DNA of 64,000 bases, taken from contig NZ_JACEOL010000030.1 of assembly GCF_013868055.1 (NCBI RefSeq), positions 1 to 64,000 on the forward strand, read 5' to 3'. The DNA comes from Thermoactinomyces mirandus. Its GTDB lineage: Bacteria > Bacillota > Bacilli > Thermoactinomycetales > Thermoactinomycetaceae. The notes below the pieces were generated by a model. It did no database searches. It saw only the letters and a program-made list of their open reading frames with translations, and was not told the origin of the DNA. The translations under genes and the position numbers were made by a program. Shown here one piece after another: positions 57,791 to 64,000 of this stretch; positions within the stretch are counted from its first letter, which is position 1; every line of letters starts with the position of its first letter.

Positions 57791-57979
57791 ATTTCATTAT
57801 AAAAATGTCAAGTGCCCTGGACGGTGCCTGGGGCATACCTTTTGCCAATTCAAAGATATAAAATTATTTTTTTGGAAAATTGTAATATCATTCAGAGTAA
57901 GTTTATTGATTCGTTAGATTTGGTTCACTATACTGAATTTGTGAATAAAATCATTTTGGGGATACAGAAAGGATTTGCA

Positions 57980-58705
57980 ATGCGCTTAACGATTTATATT
58001 CAGCCTGGTTCGCCATTGGTTTTGCCGCTTAATTATCAGGAAGTGCTGCAAAGTTTTATTTATGACCATTCCTGACAAGCTGTTTACCTACTGTTTTCAT
58101 GAATCCGGCTACCAGTACAGAAGACAAAAGTTTAAACTGTTTACATTCAGCCGATTGCTGGGGAGGGGGAAGATAAGCCTCAGACAGAAAAAATCCGTTT
58201 TGAAAGACAGCTGAGGTGGCAAATCAGCTCCTGTTTGCCGGGATTTGTAAAGGAATTTGGTCAAAGCCTGCTAATGAAAGATTTTTACTATCTCAACGGG
58301 CAACCATTCAAAATCAACAGGATTCACTATGAAACGGTTACGGTAAACCAACCGGCGTGTGTCGTCCAGATGTTATCACCCATTACCGTACATAACACGT
58401 TTGTATCCGATACCGGCCATAAAACCACGCACTATTTCTCACCCTGCGACCCGGCATTTGTCCACCTGATCAATCAAAACCTCTCCCGAAAATATTTCGC
58501 CTGTTACGGAAAACCCATCCCCGGAAAAATCCGGATCACACCGCTTCATGTAAGTTGCCGGGACAGAGTGTTTATCCGCTTTAAAGGTTTGATGATCGAA
58601 GCGTGGAATGGGCTGTATTTACTTGAGGGAGATCCGAAAGCGCTCACATTTGCCTGTGCAGTGGGCCTGGGCAGGAGAAATTCCAGCGGGTTCGGCTTGC
58701 CGCAG
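57980..58705 (+). pseudogene. cas6: cas6 (crRNA-processing endonuclease), frameshifted
   Basis: ATG at 57980, behind AGAAAGGA, starts MRLTIYIQPGSPLVLPLNYQ, a typical Cas6 opening, but meets a TGA at 58073. The next frame continues DKLFTYCFHESGYQYRRQKF and FTFSRLLGRGKI to about 58195. The original frame then resumes RFERQLRWQISSCLPGFVKE and runs to the C-terminal Gly-rich loop GLGRRNSSGFG near 58660-58690. Adding the parts gives about 240 residues, the normal Cas6 size. A +1 shift after GFG would give a stop at 58705; without it the frame runs on to 58930 with non-family sequence. Cas6 cuts CRISPR transcripts in the repeats, leaving an ATTGAAAC-type 5' handle. Confidence 0.8.
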
Positions 58706-58949
58706 AGGATAACAGTTTCTGCCGGGACAAAGCGCATGCCGCGAAAATTTGTACCCGTTTTAAACTTGCATAATGGAAGACACCTTTCAGATATCGGCCT
58801 CAGCCATCTCATGCTGAAAAGAGAATTGAAGAGAGAAGTTACTCCAGGAAGACCCCATTGTTGTACAATTGAGGCAAGTATTAAAATAGGAGAGCGAACT
58901 GGAAAAGGTGGGAACCAACATACTTTATAGCCGGGTGTTGAAAACAAAC
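58706..58949. other. Spacer region between cas6 and array 1 leader
   Basis: Frame-extended sequence after the cas6 Gly-rich loop, without any gene I can support. Frames on both strands here have no ribosome sites. Confidence 0.4.
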
Positions 58950-59125
58950 TGTCGTCGACCTCCAGTAGAGAAGTAAACCCCGGGGATCGACGACACTGAA
59001 TATTCTTACAAATGCTTTGAAAAAGCGCATCATTATTGGATTTTTTATTTTTTAGTTCAAAAATAAGTTAGTTAAGAGGAAAATGGAATCGTTTATAGAA
59101 TGGCTTAATAGCAACACTTTTTGGG
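58950..59125 (+). promoter_or_regulatory. CRISPR array 1 leader
   Basis: 176 bases from the inverted repeat TGTCGTCGA / TCGACGAC (58950-58994) to the first repeat. Contains GTAAACCCCGGGGATCGAC, GAATATTCT and an AT-rich tract, ending in GAATGGCTTAATAGC and CACTTTTTGGGG next to the array. The same blocks occur at the same distances before array 2. Confidence 0.85.
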
Positions 59126-59745
59126 GTTTGGATCGTACCTGTAAGGAATTGAAACACAACTCGGTAATGAGCATCACGTCCATTTTTAGACCGTTTGGAT
59201 CGTACCTGTAAGGAATTGAAACTATCCATCGGCCGGAAGAAATATTCTCTGGCCGGATAGTTTGGATCGTACCTGTAAGGAATTGAAACTTTATCTCCTC
59301 CCGCAAATTCCGCGATGAATTCCGGTTTGGATCGTACCTGTAAGGAATTGAAACTGGTATCCTCCAGGTCCGCCAAACGTGGCGCCATCGGTTTGGATCG
59401 TACCTGTAAGGAATTGAAACAGACATTTAGCACAATATTTGTGCCCATCTCTCGGGTTTGGATCGTACCTGTAAGGAATTGAAACGATGAAAGTCTTGCA
59501 TTGCCGGAGCACGTCCAAAACGTTTGGATCGTACCTGTAAGGAATTGAAACTCGGAAAGTGGTGATCGGGTGAGGCTCAACCTTGATATTGTTTGGATCG
59601 TACCTGTAAGGAATTGAAACAGCACTTGCCATTCCGCATCATACCCCAGCTCATCGTTTGGATCGTACCTGTAAGGAATTGAAACATTTGGTAAAGTCTT
59701 TGATCGTATAGGGTTCAAACTGTTTGGATCGTACCTATGAGGAAT
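59126..59745 (+). CRISPR. CRISPR array 1, ten repeats and nine spacers
   Basis: Repeats of 30 bases begin at 59126, 59193, 59260, 59325, 59391, 59456, 59522, 59591, 59656 and 59722. The consensus starts GTTTGGATCGTACCTGTA and ends AGGAATTGAAAC. Spacers are 35-39 bases. The last repeat differs: it reads CCTATGAGG, the array 2 type, and its 3' end is lost. The degenerate end and the leader on the left show transcription on the + strand, and processing would leave the 8-base handle ATTGAAAC. The repeat belongs to the type I-B/III class common in thermophilic Firmicutes. Confidence 0.98.
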
Positions 59746-59874
59746 CTTGGCGAAAAAACCGTTAGGAATTTTAAAGGAGAAGTACAGGTGCCCACATAGC
59801 GTATTGACACTTTTTTCTCTGAGAAGAGAAAATAGAGACCCAAACCGGAAAGTTTGGCTGGAGGTTTCGTTTGG

Positions 59875-60069
59875 ATGAAAACCCCAATTCGATGGATCGT
59901 TGTCCTCCTGATCGCCGTGGGGGGATGCGGCCTTTTCGGCAGTGGAACAGGTTATGCCAACCCGGACGGCGGCAGTTTTGAAGTTCCGGACGTACAAAAA
60001 GACTTTGACCAATTTGAACAGGCACCCCAATCGCAAACAGAAACACCAAATCTGAAAGATCAAGGATGA
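59875..60069 (+). CDS. Small lipoprotein-like protein between the CRISPR arrays
   Basis: 64 residues. MKTPIRWIVVLLIAVGGCGL is a signal sequence with a possible lipobox (AVGGC), and a possible signal peptidase I site lies near GYANP. The short mature part is acidic and polar (VPDVQKDFDQFEQAP). TGGAGG precedes the ATG by 11 bases. A TTGACA at 59804-59809 may be part of a promoter. The family is unknown; the gene is in the short gap between array 1 and the leader of array 2. Confidence 0.55.
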   Translation: MKTPIRWIVVLLIAVGGCGLFGSGTGYANPDGGSFEVPDVQKDFDQFEQAPQSQTETPNLKDQG

Positions 60070-60084
60070 ATGGTGGAAGTAAAT

Positions 60085-60260
60085 TGTCGTCGACCAGGAG
60101 TAGAGGAGTAAACCCCGGGGATCGACGACACGGAATATTCTGATAGTTATTTTGAAAGTTGGCATATTTACCGGATTCTTTGTTTAGGAAGCAAAAAACA
60201 GCCAAGTAAAGAGGAATTTTGGGCAAATTGTCGAATGGCTTAATAGCGGCACTTTTTGGG
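60085..60260 (+). promoter_or_regulatory. CRISPR array 2 leader
   Basis: Again exactly 176 bases from TGTCGTCGAC to the first repeat, with the same dyad (closing ATCGACGACA at 60121-60130), GAATATTCTGATA and the terminal GAATGGCTTAATAGC / CACTTTTTGGG block. The central part has diverged from leader 1. Confidence 0.85.
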
Positions 60261-60950
60261 GTTTGGATCGTACCTATGAGGAATTGAAACTCGTTCCGTC
60301 TTTTCTTTGAAAGTTTCCGTCGATGGTTTGGATCGTACCTATGAGGAATTGAAACCTAAACAACTGATCACGTTGTTTACGGCGGTTCGAAGTTTGGATC
60401 GTACCTATGAGGAATTGAAACATTCTTGAAACCACTGGGAAGCCGCTTGGATCGCTTTGAGTTTGGATCGTACCTATGAGGAATTGAAACTACCACGGAG
60501 GGATACAGGATGGGAGCTGTAGCGAAAGTTTGGATCGTACCTATGAGGAATTGAAACCCCTGAATTGACATGATGATCATGTCCTGCAATTCAGTTTGGA
60601 TCGTACCTATGAGGAATTGAAACGCAAGATGCCAACCGCGCCATTCGATATGCTCAGTGCGTTTGGATCGTACCTATGAGGAATTGAAACCGAGTTCCAA
60701 GCAAAACAGACATAGAAGCTGGCACGTTTGGATCGTACCTATGAGGAATTGAAACCAATCCCTGTTTCGTCAGGCACTCGCTACACCTCCTAGTTTGGAT
60801 CGTACCTATGAGGAATTGAAACACGCAATTGTAGAGGAACCGGGACGGGAACTGTTCTATAGTTTAGATCGTACCTATAAGGAATTGAAAACACCGTTAC
60901 CCACGCGTTGCTCTTGCATCCCAGGAGAGTTTAGATCGTGCTTATTAATA
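60261..60950 (+). CRISPR. CRISPR array 2, ten repeats plus a decayed end
   Basis: Repeats begin at 60261, 60326, 60392, 60461, 60528, 60594, 60661, 60726, 60793 and 60862; spacers are 35-39 bases. The consensus starts GTTTGGATCGTACCTATG and ends AGGAATTGAAAC. The tenth copy is altered (GTTTAGATCG, CCTATAAGG, final A). A last partial match, GTTTAGATCGT at 60929, is also part of the DUF421 coding sequence. The two arrays differ at two bases, both in the presumed three-base loop of the repeat hairpin. Confidence 0.98.
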
Positions 60951-61629
60951 AAAAGAGAGCCGTCCTTTTGAATTTCCGCATAAAATACTTCTTCTATAGA
61001 CTGAATTCCATTTTTTCTTAACTCCTCACGAACCCACGCTTCATACAAATTCAGTTCCTTTAAATTCTTCTTTACGATTTTCCCGTCTGAAATGATTTCC
61101 GAAGGAAAATAAATAAAAGGCGGGACAGGAACATTCAGGTCTTGCTTTGTAACGGTTTGTTGGGGCTCTTTTTTGAGCACCCTCAATTTTCCATTTGGTT
61201 CCAGGATGGCATAATGCACATCCTGAACACTGAATACTTGCTGCTCCCTGAGCATCATGCTTAAATCGTCAATATTCAGGCGGACGGCTTTAAGAGTTTC
61301 TTTCGAAATTTTGTCTTTTTTATGACAATTGTCGGTTGACCATCCGGCAGAATCCGGGCTTTGTTTGATTTAAGCCCAATATACCCCACAAATATGGTGA
61401 GAATCACCCACCAGATCAAACTGACAAGTCCGTTGAAAAACGGCGTTTTGCTCTCCCCCGCAATATCTGCGGCAATCGAACCGATGGTGATTCCTGCAAT
61501 ATAGTTAAAGAAAGTCAGGTGACTCAGTTGCTTTTTTTCCAGGATTCTTGCCAAAACCAGCAATACAAGAAAAGTGATGAATGTCCTTAGCTTCATTTCC
61601 CAAAAATCAATTACCAAAAACTCATCCAC
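60875..61629 (-). pseudogene. DUF421 (YetF-like) membrane protein, interrupted at a slippery site
   Basis: GTG at 61629 with AGGAGGA upstream opens a protein with membrane helices (TFITFLVLLVLARILEKKQL, FFNYIAGITIGSIAADIAG) typical of DUF421. At the heptamer A-AAA-AAG (61321-61315) the zero frame soon stops (61276). A -1 shift exactly there continues KISKETLKAVRLNIDDLSMM, LREQQVFSVQDVHYAILEP and the conserved C-terminal domain to 60875. That heptamer is the classic dnaX slippery sequence, so this may be programmed frameshifting rather than a mutation. The stop codon lies inside the tenth repeat of CRISPR array 2. Family function is unclear. Confidence 0.75.
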
Positions 61630-61717
61630 GGCCGTTCCTCCTGTTTGCTTTTGCTTTCCCGGATACAAACTTTCCGGCATTGTTCATGAAAAGATCGGCA
61701 GGACTTGGTTTATTAAA

Positions 61718-61751
61718 CAAAAATCCTCCTTTTTTATGCAAAAAGGAGGAT
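61718..61751 (-). terminator. Minus-strand terminator or SD-masking hairpin
   Basis: ATCCTCCTTTTT and AAAAAGGAGGAT form a perfect stem. Read on the minus strand it ends in TTTTTG, fitting a terminator for the gene at 61926. On the + strand the right arm is an AGGAGG ribosome site. Confidence 0.6.
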
Positions 61752-61757
61752 GCACCC

Positions 61758-61841
61758 GTGTATGTAAAACCTCAAAAAAATCTGCCCGCAAATCTGAAAA
61801 TATCCCCAAATAACAAGAAGAAGTTGTTACAGCGGAACTGA
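61758..61841 (+). CDS. Possible 27-residue basic peptide
   Basis: GTG start seven bases after AAAAGGAGGA (61742-61751), reading MYVKPQKNLPANLKISPNNK and then KKLLQRN. Lysine- and asparagine-rich, unrecognised. The ribosome site is in the arm of the hairpin at 61718-61751, so translation could be structure-controlled. It may equally be chance. Confidence 0.25.
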   Translation: MYVKPQKNLPANLKISPNNKKKLLQRN

Positions 61842-61925
61842 AACCGACGAACATTAATCTTTCAAATTCCCGTATCCAAACAACGTTGGCAAATTTAAAA
61901 TAAATTTTATTAAATAATCAGAATA

Positions 61926-62219
61926 TCAGGAGAAAATATCAACCGTTTTGCCGCTGATCACATACACCCCTTTGTCCAATTCGATGACTGTGCTGTTTAA
62001 AAAGTCAATATTGATTTTCTCTCCGTTTTTGGCGCGCAGAGAGACAGTGACGGGTTTGATGGGTTGGATCTTCACGCTTAACACCACTTTTCCTCTTTTG
62101 TGTTCCGCGTCATAATACTGTTTTGTTTCCAAAGCGACGTTGTATCTTGGATTGGATTTTAATTCATCCAAAAAAATATTCAACTGATCAGAATCTCCCG
62201 ATGCATATATTTTGAACAT
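61926..62219 (-). CDS. Uncharacterised 97-residue protein
   Basis: Begins MFKIYASGDSDQLNIFLDEL; the rest alternates strands and one helix, and ends GVYVISGKTVDIFS. No signal or membrane segment. The arrangement recalls small DUF3970-like proteins of Bacillales, but I am not sure. GGGAGGT lies before two ATG codons (62225 and 62219). It is transcribed divergently from the HTH-TPR regulator. Confidence 0.65.
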   Translation of the reverse strand: MFKIYASGDSDQLNIFLDELKSNPRYNVALETKQYYDAEHKRGKVVLSVKIQPIKPVTVSLRAKNGEKINIDFLNSTVIELDKGVYVISGKTVDIFS

Positions 62220-62378
62220 ACACATCTTACCTCCCATCAATTTTTGAAAAAACAATGCCTGGAGTAAATAATTGGTTGTGTGTATATTTTAACCTTTTTA
62301 AAATAATTTTAAAAGTATTTCTAATTTTTATTTTTGTCTTGCTTTTTCCGGGATTTTGCGTTATTTATTAATCAATAA

Positions 62379-62407
62379 TTGAGTATTTTACATATATCCA
62401 ATATTGT
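62379..62407 (+). promoter_or_regulatory. Promoter for the HTH-TPR regulator
   Basis: TTGAGT (62379-62384), 17 bases, TATTGT (62402-62407), 26 bases before the start codon. The 177-base intergenic region (62256-62432) is very AT-rich and holds an inverted repeat TTATT-aatc-AATAA just before the -35 element, a possible autoregulatory site. Confidence 0.5.
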
Positions 62408-62432
62408 TTTTGGACACAGATAGGAGGTTTAT

Positions 62433-63761
62433 ATGGGAAAAGGAATCCATCAGCTTGACCTGGTAGTAATTGGTGAGGTATTAAAGAAGAAGAGAAGAGA
62501 GCAGCATAAAATTCTGGAAGATTTGGCGGATGAAAAGGTGTCAACGTCCACACTGAGTAATATTGAAAGAGGCCTTCCCATTGTCAATGCCGACAAGATT
62601 TATTATTATGCCCATAAGCTGGGAGTTGATCTGGATGAATATGCAAAAGTGCTGAAGCAGACTTCCCAAAAGAACGAGCGATTTGACCTGATCCTGACCT
62701 CCATCCAGAATTCGATTGATCTGGGTGATATGGAAGAAGGGCTGGAAAGGCTGCAATCACTGTCGATTCCTGAATCATCGGTCTATCATGTCCACAAGCT
62801 GTATCTGCTGGGCCGATATTATTTGATTAAAAAAAGACTGCAGAAGTCACAAGCATATTTCTCCGATACCCTCCGCCTGGTTGACCGTTATCCCAGTCTG
62901 GCCAAAACCAATCTGAAAGCCGTCTGTTATTATGACTTGAGCCGGGTTTTTTATTACAAAAATCAATTTCAAAATGCCCTCAGTTATACTGAACAGGGAA
63001 TCAATTCGTTTGTTCCGGGCGGCGGCAAAAAGCATATCATCCATTCCCTGAGGCTCGGCAAAGCTATTTATCTGGAAAAGCTGGATCGGTTGGATGAGTC
63101 TTTGCAAACGCTGGATGAGATGTGGGCAGATTATGATGCCATCAAAAGCATTTATGTTTTGCTTAATATTTATGACATAAAATCAAATATTCTAAAAAAG
63201 CAAAAAAGATTTAAGGAAGCGATTGGAATCGCTCTGGAGGGAATTGAATGGGCCAGAGTCAATCTGGTGTATGAACGGTCGTTTGAACTGTGGACAACGC
63301 TGGGCAGCATTTATTTGCAGCTGAATGAACTGGAAGAAGCGGAGAACTGCGTAAAAACGGCCCTCAGTTTAAAGAAGAAAATCGGCAATGAGTATCTGTT
63401 TGTCAATAGCTATACGCAACTGGGATTGTTGAATATCAAAAAAGAAAAATGGGAAGAAGCTTATGCCGCCCTGCAGGAAGCGGTCCGACTGGGCGAAAAG
63501 ACCAATGATGCGCAAAAATATACGAATGCGCTGATTGTGCTCGGTGACTGGTACCAACTGAGACAGAAGTATCCGGAAGCGGTACGCACCTACCAGAAAG
63601 CCAATGAACTGGCCATCAAACATGGGTTTACCAAACAGCGTAAAATGGCATTGCTGGAATTGAGCAAATGCTGGAAACAGCTGGATGAAGCTGAGTTTGT
63701 AAGCAGTCTTGAAAGCCTGTTCGAGGTCGAGTTACAATTGCTCCAAGATCGGATATTATAG
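62433..63761 (+). CDS. XRE-type HTH / TPR transcription regulator (RRNPP family)
   Basis: 442 residues. The N-terminal HTH (about 13-66) contains VSTSTLSNIERGLP as recognition region. The rest (about 75-435) is a run of helical TPR units, for example FELWTTLGSIYLQLNELEEA, AYAALQEAVRLGE and YPEAVRTYQKANELA. The architecture is that of NprR, PlcR, PrgX and AimR, whose TPR groove binds short secreted peptides. AGGAGG is seven bases before the ATG. Its stop codon overlaps the ribosome site of the first mini-gene, a receptor-then-peptide layout. The DNA target is unknown; autoregulation is likely by analogy. Confidence 0.88.
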   Translation: MGKGIHQLDLVVIGEVLKKKRREQHKILEDLADEKVSTSTLSNIERGLPIVNADKIYYYAHKLGVDLDEYAKVLKQTSQKNERFDLILTSIQNSIDLGDMEEGLERLQSLSIPESSVYHVHKLYLLGRYYLIKKRLQKSQAYFSDTLRLVDRYPSLAKTNLKAVCYYDLSRVFYYKNQFQNALSYTEQGINSFVPGGGKKHIIHSLRLGKAIYLEKLDRLDESLQTLDEMWADYDAIKSIYVLLNIYDIKSNILKKQKRFKEAIGIALEGIEWARVNLVYERSFELWTTLGSIYLQLNELEEAENCVKTALSLKKKIGNEYLFVNSYTQLGLLNIKKEKWEEAYAALQEAVRLGEKTNDAQKYTNALIVLGDWYQLRQKYPEAVRTYQKANELAIKHGFTKQRKMALLELSKCWKQLDEAEFVSSLESLFEVELQLLQDRIL

Positions 63762-63773
63762 GAGGTTTAGGTA

Positions 63774-63812
63774 ATGGTTAAATATTTTATTAGCGACCCT
63801 CCACAAGAATAA
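63774..63812 (+). CDS. Candidate pheromone mini-gene 1
   Basis: A 12-codon gene encoding MVKYFISDPPQE. The Shine-Dalgarno AGGAGG (63761-63766) is about seven bases upstream and abuts the regulator stop codon, so the two are likely co-translated. No signal peptide is present. The C-terminal S-D-x-P-Q-E is repeated in mini-gene 2, and between the copies the third-base changes GAC/GAT and GAA/GAG and the stop change TAA/TGA are silent, which indicates selection on the peptide. Confidence 0.65.
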   Translation: MVKYFISDPPQE

Positions 63813-63940
63813 TGGATGAACAAAAACAATGGAAATCAGGTATAAATTACAGTGGTGGAAACCGGATCTGTTTGAATACTGCAATTGGTGTGAAATCAAA
63901 CATTGCAGGAGGAATTGGCAGTGACCAAACTCTTCGTTAG
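63812..63940 (+). CDS. Possible coupled 42-residue frame
   Basis: ATG shares the last base of the mini-gene 1 stop (TAATG). It encodes MDEQKQWKSGINYSGG and a Gly/Asn-rich rest ending GGIGSDQTLR, running into mini-gene 2 in another frame. There is no ribosome site of its own, and a similar TGATG at mini-gene 2 opens only 12 codons. It may be only a by-product of the duplicated stop region. Confidence 0.2.
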   Translation: MDEQKQWKSGINYSGGNRICLNTAIGVKSNIAGGIGSDQTLR

Positions 63941-63959
63941 CGATTCTCCACAAGAGTGA
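63921..63959 (+). CDS. Candidate pheromone mini-gene 2
   Basis: A 12-codon gene encoding MTKLFVSDSPQE from a GTG start, with AGGAGG (63907-63912) eight bases upstream. It starts 147 bases after mini-gene 1 and is its close paralogue; the last eight residues differ only by I to V and P to S. The window ends 41 bases later, so further copies may follow. Confidence 0.62.
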   Translation: MTKLFVSDSPQE

Positions 63960-64000
63960 TGAAAACAGAAAAGCGAAGTATTGCCCAGTCTGGTTAGCGT

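Noticed and set aside
57508-57861. 117-codon + frame
   Set aside because: It covers the fossil CRISPR leader and repeats and has no ribosome site at its start.
58546-58947. 133-codon minus-strand frame opposite the cas6 end
   Set aside because: Antisense of the cas6 Gly-rich region and its tail, with no supporting start signal.
59068-60165. 365-codon minus-strand frame across CRISPR array 1
   Set aside because: It is a translation of CRISPR repeats, which gives a recurring YRYDPN or FLTGTIQT pattern, not a gene.
60422-60460. Spacer 3 of array 2 as a self-derived sequence, since it contains GCTTGGATCG
   Set aside because: The similarity to the repeat is ten bases at most and the rest does not match anything in the window.
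61574-61841. Two overlapping + frames of 79 and 86 codons opposite the DUF421 start
   Set aside because: Antisense of DUF421 for most of their length; only the last 27 codons have a ribosome site and are listed separately.

Overview
The window comes from an endospore-forming Firmicute of the order Bacillales. Evidence is SpoVM, a gerABC-type germination operon, YlbJ, FapR with its operator, the Asp23/FakA pair, and the Bacillus-type order of housekeeping genes. Base composition is moderate and TTG/GTG starts are common, which would fit an Alicyclobacillaceae-like lineage; I do not claim a genus or species.

Bases 1-55,160 are a conserved chromosomal core, nearly all on the + strand and densely packed: yloC-remA-gmk-rpoZ-coaBC-priA-def-fmt-rsmB, an inserted gerA/gerB/gerC operon, rlmN-prpC-prkC-rsgA-rpe-thiT-thiN-spoVM, rpmB (minus strand), asp23-fakA-degV-sdaAB-sdaAA-recG, a CsfG-like sporulation sRNA, rsmD-coaD, ylbJ (minus), ylbK-ylbL-yceD-rpmF, the fatty-acid operon fapR-plsX-fabH-fabD-fabG-acpP-fabF, rnc-smc-ftsY-ylxM-ffh-rpsP-khpA-rimM-trmD-rplS-lepB-rbgA-rnhB-yraN. 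Between rnc and smc there are two broken genes: a small membrane protein frameshifted in a TG repeat, and a FhuF-like ferric-siderophore reductase behind a Fur-box-like site. Promoters, terminators and the FapR palindrome are readable in several places.

From about 55,180 the synteny breaks and an accessory region begins: ilvA (minus), a Cys-rich three-repeat protein, a heavily decayed gene, a fossil CRISPR leader with a degenerate repeat, a cas6 gene broken by frameshifts, and two CRISPR arrays with 10 repeats each. Both arrays have a conserved leader that starts with an inverted repeat exactly 176 bases before the first repeat. A small lipoprotein-like ORF lies between the arrays, and a DUF421 membrane protein gene, interrupted at a dnaX-type slippery heptamer, ends inside the last repeat of array 2. 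No cas effector genes are present.

The right end holds the most interesting locus. A 442-residue HTH-TPR regulator of the RRNPP (Rap/NprR/PlcR-like) type is followed at once by two 12-residue mini-genes, MVKYFISDPPQE and MTKLFVSDSPQE. Each has a perfect Shine-Dalgarno sequence and they differ largely by synonymous or conservative changes. They look like a pair of signal-peptide-free pheromones for the adjacent receptor, a candidate undescribed peptide-signalling system cut by the window edge.
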